Under the pieces are notes generated by a model. That model worked only from the letters and a program-made list of their open reading frames with translations, was not told the DNA's origin and ran no database searches. From Nitrospirota bacterium (GTDB lineage Bacteria > Nitrospirota > Thermodesulfovibrionia > Thermodesulfovibrionales > Dissulfurispiraceae): a stretch of DNA of 64,000 bases. The number at the start of each line of letters is the position of its first letter. Within the stretch, counting starts at the first letter, position 1. Position numbers and translations under genes: made by a program. Location: NCBI GenBank assembly GCA_021791055.1, contig JAJYXI010000006.1, positions 37,568-101,567 of the forward strand, written 5' to 3'. Shown piece after piece: positions 16,864 to 25,210 of this stretch.

Positions 16864-17399
16864 TGAATCTGCCTCCAGAAAGAGACCGTATATTTGACAC
16901 CAGATACCAATGCGAGCATGAGGGCGATATAAATAAGAACAATCCCGACATCATAAAAATCTATTGCACCTATGCCTCCGGGTAAAAGCAGGAGTATTAT
17001 TGATGTCATCTGGGTTGCGGTCTTTAGCTTCCCTCCAGTCTCGGCAGGAATGACAATATTCTTTGAAAGGGCAACAACCCTTAACGCTGTTACAACAAAC
17101 TCCCTGACGATAATAGTTATTGCTATCCATGCAGAAAGCCTAACCATATCAACGAGCAGTATAAGCGCAGAAATAACGAGGAATTTATCTGCTATGGGGT
17201 CAAGTATTATTCCGAACTTTGTTATCTGTCCTGACCTCCTTGCAAGATAACCGTCAAGAAAGTCTGTTGCAGATGCGATTAAAAAAATGGTTATGCCCAG
17301 CAGAGGGCTCTGCGGTGTTATGAGGATGAAAAACGGTATTAATATTATCCTGCTGAATGTGAGGATTGTGGGGAGATTAAGCTTGATAGTACTCATCAA
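16860..17399 (-). CDS. pgsA: CDP-diacylglycerol-glycerol-3-phosphate 3-phosphatidyltransferase
   Basis: 179 residues, several membrane helices. The CDP-alcohol phosphotransferase signature is complete: DGYLARRSGQ with the G and two downstream D residues (DPIAD). PgsA makes phosphatidylglycerol phosphate. The start is one of two adjacent ATG codons. It overlaps kdsC by 23 bp. Confidence 0.93.
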   Translation of the reverse strand: MMSTIKLNLPTILTFSRIILIPFFILITPQSPLLGITIFLIASATDFLDGYLARRSGQITKFGIILDPIADKFLVISALILLVDMVRLSAWIAITIIVREFVVTALRVVALSKNIVIPAETGGKLKTATQMTSIILLLLPGGIGAIDFYDVGIVLIYIALMLALVSGVKYTVSFWRQIQ

Positions 17400-17916
17400 C
17401 CAACTCTTTCCACTTTCCGTTTGACTTCAGTATGAGGTCGCATATCTCCCTGACCGCTCCTCTGCCCCCGCGATTTTGTGTAACAATCATAGCCTCTGCC
17501 TTTGTCTCTTCTGTGGCATCCGCAACAGCGACAGAGAGTGCAACCCTTTTAAAGATGGGAATATCAACGATGTCATCGCCGATGTATGCAATTTCCTTGT
17601 CAGTTATGCCCATCTTTTCTATGAGATGCTCATAAGCAACAGACTTTATATGGCACCTCTGGTAAACCTCGGTTATGCCGAGCTCGTGAGCCCTTCTTTC
17701 AACGACCTTCGAATGCCTTCCTGTGATTATAGCTACCTTAATCCCTGCCTTTTCGAGCATCTTTATACCGTGTCCGTCCCTTACATGGAATGCCTTGAAC
17801 TCATTGCCCTCATTGTCGAGGATAATGCTCCCGTCCGTTAGAACACCGTCCACATCGAGGATTAGGAGTTTTATGTTTTTTGCGATAGCTTTTATTCTGC
17901 CTTCTGTCTTTTTCAC
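17377..17916 (-). CDS. kdsC: 3-deoxy-D-manno-octulosonate 8-phosphate phosphatase
   Basis: 179 residues of the HAD superfamily C0 type. Motif I is LDVDGVLTDG, the Thr motif IITGRHS, and the acidic motif YIGDDIVDIPIF. It dephosphorylates Kdo-8-phosphate. It overlaps kdsD by 4 bp, matching the common kdsD-kdsC pairing. Confidence 0.94.
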   Translation of the reverse strand: MKKTEGRIKAIAKNIKLLILDVDGVLTDGSIILDNEGNEFKAFHVRDGHGIKMLEKAGIKVAIITGRHSKVVERRAHELGITEVYQRCHIKSVAYEHLIEKMGITDKEIAYIGDDIVDIPIFKRVALSVAVADATEETKAEAMIVTQNRGGRGAVREICDLILKSNGKWKELVDEYYQA

Positions 17917-18881
17917 ACTATCCCCTGTCTCAAAATATCATGCAGATGTATTATTCCCCTTGCCCTTCCATTATCATCAGGAACTACAATGGATGTGATT
18001 GAATGCTTCTCCATTATAGATAAAGCCTTTACTGCGAGCTCATCCTCTGATACGGTCTTTGGATTTTTTGTCATTACCTCTCCTGCCTTCATATCAAAGA
18101 ACGGCTTCCCCCATTTCTCTATGCCTCGCCTCAAATCTCCGTCAGTGACAATTCCGAGAATTTTGTTGTCATTGTCAGCGACTATGGTAACTCCAAGCCT
18201 CTTTGAAGATATTTCGACAGTGGCCTCTATCATCAGGATATCTGGAGATACGATGGGTAAGGCGTCACCTGTATGCATGAGGTCTTTTACCTTTATGAAC
18301 AGCTTTTTCCCAAGACTGCCGCCGGGATGGAAGAATGCAAAATCCTCTTCCTTGAATCCCCTCTTTATAAGAAGCGCTACTGCCAATGCGTCTCCCATCG
18401 CCAGCGTGGCTGTTGTTGATGCTGTGGGAACAATGCCCAATGGACATGCCTCTTCTTTTACAGAAACATCGAGTGCAGCATCCGCGGTCTTTGAAATCGT
18501 TGAGTCGTGATTACCCGTCATCGAGATTAATCCAACATTGAATCTCTTTAAAAAAGGTATCAACCCCACAAGCTCTTCTGTCTCTCCGCTGTTTGATATG
18601 GCGATTATCACATCATCCGCTGTTACCATGCCGAGGTCTCCGTGGCTCGCCTCCGCAGGATGCATAAAAAATGCAGGGGTGCCTGTTGATGCGAGGGTAG
18701 CAGCAATCTTCTTGCCCACAAGCCCTGACTTGCCCATGCCTGTTACAACAACCCTGCCCTTGCTGTTGAAAATTATCTCGACTGCCTTTTCAAAATTACT
18801 GTTTAATTTTTCTGTAAGGGCAGATACGGCATCAGCCTCTATCTTTAAGACCCTCTTTGCTATATCAAGAATATTGTCCAT
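17913..18881 (-). CDS. kdsD: Arabinose-5-phosphate isomerase
   Basis: 322 residues: a SIS domain (VVVTGMGKSGLVGKKIA, HPAEASHGDLG) followed by a pair of CBS domains. It converts ribulose-5-phosphate to arabinose-5-phosphate for Kdo synthesis. It overlaps kdsC by 4 bp and lies 6 bp after the small coiled-coil gene. Confidence 0.94.
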   Translation of the reverse strand: MDNILDIAKRVLKIEADAVSALTEKLNSNFEKAVEIIFNSKGRVVVTGMGKSGLVGKKIAATLASTGTPAFFMHPAEASHGDLGMVTADDVIIAISNSGETEELVGLIPFLKRFNVGLISMTGNHDSTISKTADAALDVSVKEEACPLGIVPTASTTATLAMGDALAVALLIKRGFKEEDFAFFHPGGSLGKKLFIKVKDLMHTGDALPIVSPDILMIEATVEISSKRLGVTIVADNDNKILGIVTDGDLRRGIEKWGKPFFDMKAGEVMTKNPKTVSEDELAVKALSIMEKHSITSIVVPDDNGRARGIIHLHDILRQGIV

Positions 18882-18887
18882 TTGTAA

Positions 18888-19376
18888 TCACCATGTAAAT
18901 TGACACCTCAGCCATCCTGGAGGAATCCCCTTCCTGCGGGCCTCGTCTTCAAGTTTATTCAGCTCTCTCCCTGCTTCCTTAAGCTGCTTTTTGGCTCTGG
19001 CTAAATCCTTTTGGGATTTCTTAATGCCCTTTTTCTTCTTGGCATCCAGCAAGTCTGTGCCTTCTGTTTCTGAAAGCCTTTTCTCTGTCTCCTTGATATC
19101 AGCCTGTGCCTTTTCTATCTTTTTTCTATATTTTGTCGCCTCTTTGCACCAGTATTCCTTTTCTTTCTGCTCTTTCAGTTTTGCCGCCTCTTCTTTTCTT
19201 GTTTCGGCCTTGTTCGGCTTTGTGCTTGAACTTTTGTCGTCCGATGGATTTTTATATTGCTCGATATCTTTATTGGAAAAATACGGCGATTTCTCTTGCT
19301 GATTTCCACTGACAGTAACAGAAAACAATCCCGTGATGCAGATTATTGTTAAGATGGCTATAAATTTCGATGGCAT
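18888..19376 (-). CDS. Exported coiled-coil protein of unknown function
   Basis: 162 residues. A signal peptide (about 1-25, ILTIICITGLFSVTVSG) is followed by a highly charged Lys/Glu-rich coiled coil (about 50-145) and a short tail ending PPGWLRCQFTW. No known domain recognised. It is embedded between kdsA and kdsD with a 1-bp and a 6-bp gap, so it is co-transcribed with the Kdo genes. An envelope role is inferred from context only. Confidence 0.7.
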   Translation of the reverse strand: MPSKFIAILTIICITGLFSVTVSGNQQEKSPYFSNKDIEQYKNPSDDKSSSTKPNKAETRKEEAAKLKEQKEKEYWCKEATKYRKKIEKAQADIKETEKRLSETEGTDLLDAKKKKGIKKSQKDLARAKKQLKEAGRELNKLEDEARRKGIPPGWLRCQFTW

Positions 19377-19377
19377 T

Positions 19378-20199
19378 TTATTGTCCCTTTACTGCGCTGT
19401 ATATGGCTTTAATGGTTTTTAACAGTTTCTCCGATTCATCCAATTTTATCATATTAGGCCCGTCGCATAATGCCTTATCAGGCTCTGGATGCACCTCCAT
19501 GAATAATCCGTCAACACCAACAGCAACTGCAGCCCTTGCCAAAGGTTCAGCGAACTCCCCCTGTCCCCCCGAGCAGCTTCCCTGCCCTCCCGGAAGTTGA
19601 AGGCTGTGTGTCACATCAAATATCACAGGATAGCCAAAGGAACGCATTATAGGAAACGCCCTGAAATCAACAACGAGATTGTTATATCCAAACGACGTGC
19701 CTCTTTCTGTGATGAATAGATTTTGATTGCCTGTGGATGTAAATTTATTAATAATATTCTTTATATCCCACGGCGCAAGGAATTGACCTTTCTTGATATT
19801 TACAGGCTTCCCTGTCTTTGATGCCGCAAGTATCAAATCGGTCTGCCTGCAGAGAAAAGCCGGTATCTGTAACACATCGAGCACTTCTGATGCAGGTTTG
19901 ACCTCATCTAAAGAATGGACATCGGATATTACAGGGATATTAAATTTATTCTTGACATCGGAAAGTATTTTTAGCCCTTTGTCAATGCCAGGGCCTCTGT
20001 AGGAATTTATGGCTGTCCGGTTTGCCTTATCGTATGAGCTTTTGAATATAAAGGGAAGCCCGACATTACTGCATATCTCCCTTAGCTTTTCTGCCGTGTA
20101 AAAGGTTATGTCTTCATTTTCAATTACACATGGACCTGCAATAATTAATGGGGGATTATTATTTCCTATGCTTATGTTATTAACTTTTACTTCTATCAC
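19378..20199 (-). CDS. kdsA: 3-deoxy-8-phosphooctulonate synthase
   Basis: 273 residues. Family motifs include AGPCVIEN at the start, FKSSYDKANRTA, KKGQFLAPWD and DVTHSLQLPGGQG. KdsA condenses PEP with arabinose-5-phosphate, the committed Kdo step. First gene of the minus-strand Kdo/phospholipid run. Confidence 0.96.
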   Translation of the reverse strand: MIEVKVNNISIGNNNPPLIIAGPCVIENEDITFYTAEKLREICSNVGLPFIFKSSYDKANRTAINSYRGPGIDKGLKILSDVKNKFNIPVISDVHSLDEVKPASEVLDVLQIPAFLCRQTDLILAASKTGKPVNIKKGQFLAPWDIKNIINKFTSTGNQNLFITERGTSFGYNNLVVDFRAFPIMRSFGYPVIFDVTHSLQLPGGQGSCSGGQGEFAEPLARAAVAVGVDGLFMEVHPEPDKALCDGPNMIKLDESEKLLKTIKAIYSAVKGQ

Positions 20200-20215
20200 G
20201 ATTAACCTTTCAAGT

Positions 20216-20545
20216 CTATTGAATGAATTCTATTTCAAATGCCAATACACCATGAGCCGGCTCGTTGTGCATTCCTTCCAATAATTTCTGAAGCGCTTCT
20301 TGATTGTTTTTTGCTTCAGGAACTATTTTCCTGCGATCTTCATGCGCGAGCAAATCAGATAGGCCAGGGTATGCACGGATTTTTTTAACCCTAACCTTTG
20401 CTGAGCTGTAGCGGATAATATCACCCTTTTCCACATCTGCATATGGCTTGGCATTGACCCTTACATCTATAGTCTTACGCCCTTCCCTGATGGCTTCTTC
20501 CCACTGCGGCTTGATTTCAAAATGAAGCGGTGCCTTGGATGTCAT
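20216..20545 (-). CDS. ASCH-domain protein
   Basis: 109 residues, one compact domain: FEIKPQWEEAIREGRKTIDVRV...GDIIRYSS...VKKIRAYPGL resembles the ASCH fold. ASCH proteins are related to RNA-binding PUA domains, and some are ribonucleases or nucleoside amidohydrolases. It has its own promoter (TGGTATAAT) and sits 16 bp before kdsA, so it may be the first gene of that operon. Function unknown. Confidence 0.75.
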   Translation of the reverse strand: MTSKAPLHFEIKPQWEEAIREGRKTIDVRVNAKPYADVEKGDIIRYSSAKVRVKKIRAYPGLSDLLAHEDRRKIVPEAKNNQEALQKLLEGMHNEPAHGVLAFEIEFIQ

Positions 20546-20584
20546 AAATGCCTCCTTTTGTTAAAACTGGAGAGATATTTGACT

Positions 20585-20593
20585 ATTATACCA
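20585..20593 (-). promoter_or_regulatory. Extended -10 promoter (TGGTATAAT)
   Basis: On the minus strand TG-N-TATAAT lies about 40 bp upstream of the ASCH gene start. No good -35 is visible, as expected for extended -10 promoters. Confidence 0.55.
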
Positions 20594-20682
20594 GAAGGGT
20601 ATCAGGATTTCTTGCTTGAAAGAGGGGTTGATTTAAGATATGTTTAGGATAGCTATGAAAAAAATACTGTGAGGAAGACAGC

Positions 20683-21024
20683 ATGTCTGATAATTTGTCA
20701 TTAAAAAAAGAACTCAAGGAAAAATTCATCAGGGAATTTACACCCTCGGAGAAGCTGTTTTTCCTGAGAAAGGCCAAAGAGGCCATTGATATCAGGTGTT
20801 ACCAGCCTGGCGAAGATCTCTTTCATTACTGTTATTTCCTCACACTGAAAGAACGTCTCAGGGGCATCAGTCCGCAGGATGATGGATATTTGAGGTTCCT
20901 TCTCGTGGAGACAAAAAGGAATATACAAGAGGAGATAAAGTTGTATGAAGAGAGGTTGGAATTAACGAAACAGCCTGTCCCTGATAAGACAGGCAGCAGA
21001 TTCATAGAATTTCTGTCTGAGTAA
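20683..21024 (+). CDS. Small protein of unknown function
   Basis: 113 residues, charged and helical, with a HYCYFLTLKERLRGISPQDDGYLRFLL core. No signal peptide or membrane segment and no family recognised. AGGAAGACAGC precedes the ATG. A 49-residue HTH-like protein starts 2 bp after its stop, so the two are coupled. It might be the protein half of a regulatory or accessory pair. Confidence 0.6.
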   Translation: MSDNLSLKKELKEKFIREFTPSEKLFFLRKAKEAIDIRCYQPGEDLFHYCYFLTLKERLRGISPQDDGYLRFLLVETKRNIQEEIKLYEERLELTKQPVPDKTGSRFIEFLSE

Positions 21025-21025
21025 G

Positions 21026-21175
21026 ATGCTGTCTTACGAGAAATTAGGTGAGTTGATGGGTAGAGACCCTGAGCAGTTAATGAATTGGTTGAGTGGGAGG
21101 ATAAGTCCTTGTAAGGGAAATATCCAAAAGATTGAGCGTTTTCTGAGTGCATTCCAAGTCAAGATTTCTGTCTAA
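21026..21175 (+). CDS. Small helix-turn-helix-like protein
   Basis: 49 residues (MLSYEKLGELMGRDPEQLMN start). The pattern 'EKLGELMGRDPEQLMNWLSG' followed by IQKIERFL resembles a shortened XRE-type helix-turn-helix. It begins 2 bp after the preceding stop and its last 17 bp overlap the convergent gene. Too short for confident family assignment. Confidence 0.5.
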   Translation: MLSYEKLGELMGRDPEQLMNWLSGRISPCKGNIQKIERFLSAFQVKISV

Positions 21176-21857
21176 GAACATTTTTCCCGCGTCTGATTAA
21201 TCTATTCATATCATGTTTACTCAGACAAAAAATTGCACCCGCAGTCCCCTCAACCATATGAGACTTATCGATTCCTAATATGTCTGCCAAGGAAGCAAAC
21301 AATTCATTCAGGCTCTCATAGGATAAGTAAAACAACCGATTGTGAAAAGGACCATATAAAAAGCCAATATCATACCACAGACCGTTTTTCCCCTTCTCCT
21401 TTTCCAAGGCAACCCATATCTTATCTCTGCAAAATCTCAGATGACGTCCTTTAACAACATAAAGCTGGCTTATCAAACTCTCTAAAAAAATATTCTTGTT
21501 CCTTTGGCTTTCCTCATCCATCAATGATTGCAAATAACCGCCCAAATAAACCTTACCCCGCATGTTTGATACGCTACACTCAATGATATATTTCATCGGA
21601 TCCAATTGTGCTAATCGGTTCAGAGCGACGGAATTCAGGTTTAGTTCAAATCTATCATTCTTATCGTATTTGTCATCTCCAGTCTTTGTTTCTTCGGTAA
21701 CGTGAATACTGAATCTTCCTTGCTCAAATAGCCACGTAAGGTGAGATAAAGGACGTTCTTTCGGAAAACCCAAAACAAGTCCGTCTCTTGTTTCGTTCAT
21801 GAAACAAAGAGTTTCATTCCGATGTTTGATTTTAACCAACTGTTTTTTCTTTGACAT
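21159..21857 (-). CDS. Hypothetical protein
   Basis: 232 residues, soluble, no recognised domain. It shows alternating hydrophobic and charged stretches (RFSIHVTEETKTGDD, LSYESLNELFASLADILG) and a basic C-terminus ending RRGKNVLRQKS. It is convergent with the small HTH-like gene and overlaps it by 17 bp. The low similarity to anything familiar and the surrounding small genes suggest accessory DNA. Confidence 0.55.
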   Translation of the reverse strand: MSKKKQLVKIKHRNETLCFMNETRDGLVLGFPKERPLSHLTWLFEQGRFSIHVTEETKTGDDKYDKNDRFELNLNSVALNRLAQLDPMKYIIECSVSNMRGKVYLGGYLQSLMDEESQRNKNIFLESLISQLYVVKGRHLRFCRDKIWVALEKEKGKNGLWYDIGFLYGPFHNRLFYLSYESLNELFASLADILGIDKSHMVEGTAGAIFCLSKHDMNRLIRRGKNVLRQKS

Positions 21858-21977
21858 ATGATGTTCATATTATAACCCGCGGGGCTTGGGCGAGCCTTGC
21901 TGAGTATAGCAGAGCGATAGCGATGCATTGCGTTCCCTTGCGGATGCTGGCATGAAATTGAAATTCGATTTGTCGTT

Positions 21978-22208
21978 TTAATCTTCAAGGAGTTTTAAGA
22001 AATCATCTTTTGTCAGTTCCGCATCCCTGAGAATTTTTGATAAAAGACCCGGCCCGATTGTTTCTCCCGAATGCACTGGAACCACTGTTGCTCTTCCATC
22101 AGGATGCTTTAGGAAGACATGACTGCCTCTCTGTCTATCAATAACGAAACCACTTTTTTTGAGAGTTGATAGGATTTCTTTCCCGGTTAAGGAGGGAAGT
22201 TTGCTCAT
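21978..22208 (-). CDS. hicA: HicA-type mRNA interferase toxin
   Basis: 76 residues with the double-stranded-RNA-binding-like HicA fold: LKKSGFVIDRQRGSHVFLKHPDGR, in which the His of GSH is the expected catalytic residue. It cleaves mRNA until bound by HicB. It overlaps hicB by 4 bp, with the antitoxin gene first in transcription order. Confidence 0.93.
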   Translation of the reverse strand: MSKLPSLTGKEILSTLKKSGFVIDRQRGSHVFLKHPDGRATVVPVHSGETIGPGLLSKILRDAELTKDDFLKLLED

Positions 22209-22414
22209 ATAGCAATTTTCTGGACACCGACGAGATGTGTCGAGGGGTATCCCTCTCCATAAACTTCAAGGCAAAGCTGAATAGCCTCTTTAATCCTTTC
22301 CATCAATGTGTCAAGAGACTTTGCCTGTGTGTGACATCCTTTGAGTTCAGGAACTTCTGCAATATAATATCCTTCTTCATCTTGTTCTATAATGACAGTA
22401 AATTCTTTAGTCAT
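22205..22414 (-). CDS. hicB: HicB-type antitoxin
   Basis: 69 residues with the RNase-H-like HicB core (FTVIIEQDEEGYYIAEVPELKGCHTQA). There is no C-terminal DNA-binding domain, so it is the short form. GGAGAGAC precedes the start. It neutralises HicA encoded just downstream. Confidence 0.92.
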   Translation of the reverse strand: MTKEFTVIIEQDEEGYYIAEVPELKGCHTQAKSLDTLMERIKEAIQLCLEVYGEGYPSTHLVGVQKIAI

Positions 22415-22435
22415 TGTCTCTCCTCCACAAAAGAA

Positions 22436-22654
22436 TTAATGTTCACGAGTCATTTTAGCGCCGTAGGTGACGGCAACTCTAATATCCTCTTTTTCCAGAA
22501 ATGGATAGCCCTCTAATAATTCTTCAACTGTAGAGCCTGCTGCGAGCATGCCGAGGATATGCTCCACAGCTATTCTCATCCCGCGGATAATTGGCTTTCC
22601 TCCAAAAATTGCAGGATTGAAAGTTATGCGTTTTAGAAGATCTTCATTTTTCAT
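22436..22654 (-). CDS. DUF433-family antitoxin-like protein, no toxin partner
   Basis: 72 residues (start MKNEDLLKRITFNPAIFGGK). The pattern ITFNPAIFGGKPIIRGMRIAVEHIL and the tail EELLEGYPFLEKEDIRVA is typical of DUF433, usually the antitoxin of a DUF5615 PIN-like toxin. No such toxin is adjacent; hicB follows instead. A longer reading to 22759 would overlap comM, so the ATG at 22654 is preferred. Confidence 0.8.
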   Translation of the reverse strand: MKNEDLLKRITFNPAIFGGKPIIRGMRIAVEHILGMLAAGSTVEELLEGYPFLEKEDIRVAVTYGAKMTREH

Positions 22655-22709
22655 ATTGTTTTTTCCTCTTTGGCTGTTTATAACAATAATACCATCTTTA
22701 AGGAAAGTC

Positions 22710-24242
22710 TCAAACCTGCCCTCTGTCCAGCGTCCTGTACTGTATTGCCTCTGAGACATGGTGGCTGTGGATGTCTTCAGAGCCCTCTAAATCAGCGATT
22801 GTCCTCGATACCTTCAATATTCTTGAATATGCCCGTGCGCTTAAGCCGAGCCTCTGCATGGCCGTATCAAGAAGGCCATGGGCGTCCTCTGTGAGCTTGC
22901 AGTGCTTTTTCATATGCCTTGTCTTCATCTGGCCGTTGGCAAATATCTTATCATCCTTGAATCTCTTTAACTGTTTTTCCCTTGCCTCTGTCACCCTCTG
23001 CCTTATAACCTCCGACCTCTCCCCGACATAATCGTTAGACAATTCCTTATAAGCAACGGCAGGCACATCTACATGAATATCGATGCGATCCAGTAATGGG
23101 CCTGAAACCCTTGACCTGTACCTGCTTATCATCCGCGGAGTGCATGTGCATTGATGCCGTGAGTCTCCGAAGTAGCCGCATGGGCATGGGTTCATTGCAG
23201 CGACGAGTACAAATTGTGCCGGATATGTGACACTGGCAACCGCTCTTGATACGGTAACTATTCCGTTTTCGAGGGGCTGCCTCAAAACTTCCAAAACATT
23301 TCTTTTAAATTCAGGTAGTTCATCTAAAAATAGTATTCCGTGATGTGACAGAGACACCTCTCCGGGTCTTGGTGTCTGCCCGCCTCCAATTAAAGCAACA
23401 TCTGAAATTGTATGATGCGGCGAACGAAAGGGTCTCGTTGCCAAAAGCGACTGCCCGTTTTTCAAAAACCCTGCAACGCTGTGAATCTTTGTCGTCTCAA
23501 GCGCCTCTTCAAAGGTCATTGGCGGAAGGATTGTCGGCAGCCTCTTAGAAAGCATTGTCTTGCCGCTTCCCGGAGGGCCTATCATCAGCATATTGTGAGA
23601 GCCTGCTGCAGCCACCTCCATTGCCCTTTTTGCATGTTCCTGCCCTTTTACATCAGAGAAATCATCCTCGTATATTGCGCTTTCTGTCACTGCTGTATTT
23701 ATGTCTATGACAAACGGCTCTTTCCCTGATATTCCCCCTAAGAACTCTATAACCTCAGGAAGGCTCTCAATGCCGAAGGTATCTATTCCATTCACGACTG
23801 CTGCCTCTGCTGCATTTTCCTTTGGCAAAATAACGCCCTTCAATCCGAGCCTTTTTGCCTCTAAAGCTATTGGCAGCGCTCCCCTGATTGGTTTTATCTT
23901 CCCGTCAAGGGAAAGCTCTCCGGCAAGTATATAGTCTCCAAGTGAATTTGTTGTGATTGCTTCTTCCGCCGCTATTATTCCTATTGCAATGGGGAGGTCT
24001 AAAGATGAGCCCTCTTTTTTCAAATCCGCAGGAGCAAGGTTTACGGTAATCTGTTTTAAAGGAAAATTAAAGCCTATATTTTTCAGGGCAGCCTTTATCC
24101 TGTCTTTACTCTCTTTTACGGCAGCGTCGGGGAGTCCGACCATAGAGAAATGGGGAAGCCCTTTAGATGTGATGTCAACCTCTACTTCGACTAAGTGCGC
24201 ATCAATGCCTATGACATAAGCACTTAGAGCCCTGGATAGCAT
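22710..24242 (-). CDS. comM: YifB/ComM family Mg-chelatase-like AAA+ ATPase
   Basis: 510 residues. An N-terminal Lon-protease-like fold (VGLPDAAVKESKDRIKAAL) is followed by an AAA+ module (IGPPGSGKTMLSKRLPTILPP, LFLDELPEF). The end is a Mg-chelatase C-terminal domain with CPCGY and the zinc-like CTCTP motif. ComM promotes branch migration during natural transformation. It overlaps the upstream radical SAM gene by 41 bp. Confidence 0.92.
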   Translation of the reverse strand: MLSRALSAYVIGIDAHLVEVEVDITSKGLPHFSMVGLPDAAVKESKDRIKAALKNIGFNFPLKQITVNLAPADLKKEGSSLDLPIAIGIIAAEEAITTNSLGDYILAGELSLDGKIKPIRGALPIALEAKRLGLKGVILPKENAAEAAVVNGIDTFGIESLPEVIEFLGGISGKEPFVIDINTAVTESAIYEDDFSDVKGQEHAKRAMEVAAAGSHNMLMIGPPGSGKTMLSKRLPTILPPMTFEEALETTKIHSVAGFLKNGQSLLATRPFRSPHHTISDVALIGGGQTPRPGEVSLSHHGILFLDELPEFKRNVLEVLRQPLENGIVTVSRAVASVTYPAQFVLVAAMNPCPCGYFGDSRHQCTCTPRMISRYRSRVSGPLLDRIDIHVDVPAVAYKELSNDYVGERSEVIRQRVTEAREKQLKRFKDDKIFANGQMKTRHMKKHCKLTEDAHGLLDTAMQRLGLSARAYSRILKVSRTIADLEGSEDIHSHHVSEAIQYRTLDRGQV

Positions 24243-25125
24243 TCCTTTTTATAAACCTCTCTTCTATATCTCGGATTATCTGCTGCCTTGTTTTTCCCCA
24301 AAGGGGTGCAATAAGGATATCATCAGGAGCGGTGGCAAAGAGCCTCTGCAGAACGACTTCAGGAGACAGGCGTTCAATAAAATTCACAAGGAAGTCGAGA
24401 TACTCTTCGTATTCGAATGTATGAAAAGGCTCCCTCGCATACTGCCCGGCAAGGACAGTATCCTTCACTATCTGAAGCTGGTGTATCTTTAAAAATCCAA
24501 CAGGAAACCCTGAAATCTCATCAGCCATTGCAAGCATCTCTTCCTTTGTCTCTGTCGGAAATCCAGCGATAATATGTGCGCCGATATGGATACCGCGGTC
24601 TTTTGTCATATCTAAGGCATCAAGGAATGTCTGATAGTCATGCCCTCTGAGGATGTAGTCAAGCGACTTGTCGTATATGGACTGGAGTCCGTACTCTACA
24701 AGGATAAAATAATCTTTCGCAAGGCTCTGGAGCAGTTCTATCTTTTCTTCGTCAATGCAGTCAGGCCTTGTGCCTATGGCAAGGCCTATTACTGAAGTCC
24801 CGGATAATGCCTCCCTGTAAAGCTGTTCCAGTTCTTCCACCGATGCGTATGTATTGGTGTAAGGCTGGAAATACACGAGGAATTTCTTCGCCTTATACCT
24901 CCCTGAAAGATACCTTATCCCGTTTCTTATCTGCTCTTTGATGGAAAGCTCCGGCTTGCATCTAAAAGGCCTGAAGCTGTCGTTGTTGCAGTATATGCAG
25001 CCTGTCACTCCAAGGGTGCCGTCCCTGTTTGGACAGGTGAAGCCTGCATCTACATTCACCTTGTAGACTACCGTACCGAACCGCTTTTTCAGATATGGGC
25101 CGAATGCATTATATCTTCGGGTCAT
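24202..25125 (-). CDS. TIGR01212-type radical SAM protein (YhcC-like)
   Basis: 307 residues. The iron-sulfur region CPNRDGTLGVTGCIYCNN carries the family's cysteine pattern. The downstream VYFQPYTNTYASVEEL and LPDCIDEEKI-like stretches agree. Function uncharacterised; relatives are often near tRNA or DNA-uptake genes. The last 41 bp overlap comM. Confidence 0.88.
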   Translation of the reverse strand: MTRRYNAFGPYLKKRFGTVVYKVNVDAGFTCPNRDGTLGVTGCIYCNNDSFRPFRCKPELSIKEQIRNGIRYLSGRYKAKKFLVYFQPYTNTYASVEELEQLYREALSGTSVIGLAIGTRPDCIDEEKIELLQSLAKDYFILVEYGLQSIYDKSLDYILRGHDYQTFLDALDMTKDRGIHIGAHIIAGFPTETKEEMLAMADEISGFPVGFLKIHQLQIVKDTVLAGQYAREPFHTFEYEEYLDFLVNFIERLSPEVVLQRLFATAPDDILIAPLWGKTRQQIIRDIEERFIKRNAIQGSKCLCHRH

Positions 25126-25153
25126 TCTTAATTATTGATTTTTGTCAACCTTA

Positions 25154-25182
25154 ATGTCAAATAATACGGGATTTGGTATAAT
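25154..25182 (+). promoter_or_regulatory. Promoter of the aldolase operon
   Basis: ATGTCA, 17 bp, then TATAAT preceded by TGG (extended -10). The aldolase ATG lies 29 bp downstream. Confidence 0.65.
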
Positions 25183-25210
25183 TATTTCAAAAATTTCCGA
25201 GGAGGGTCTT

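Noticed and set aside
17989..18510. 173-codon plus-strand ORF
   Set aside because: Shadow of kdsD.
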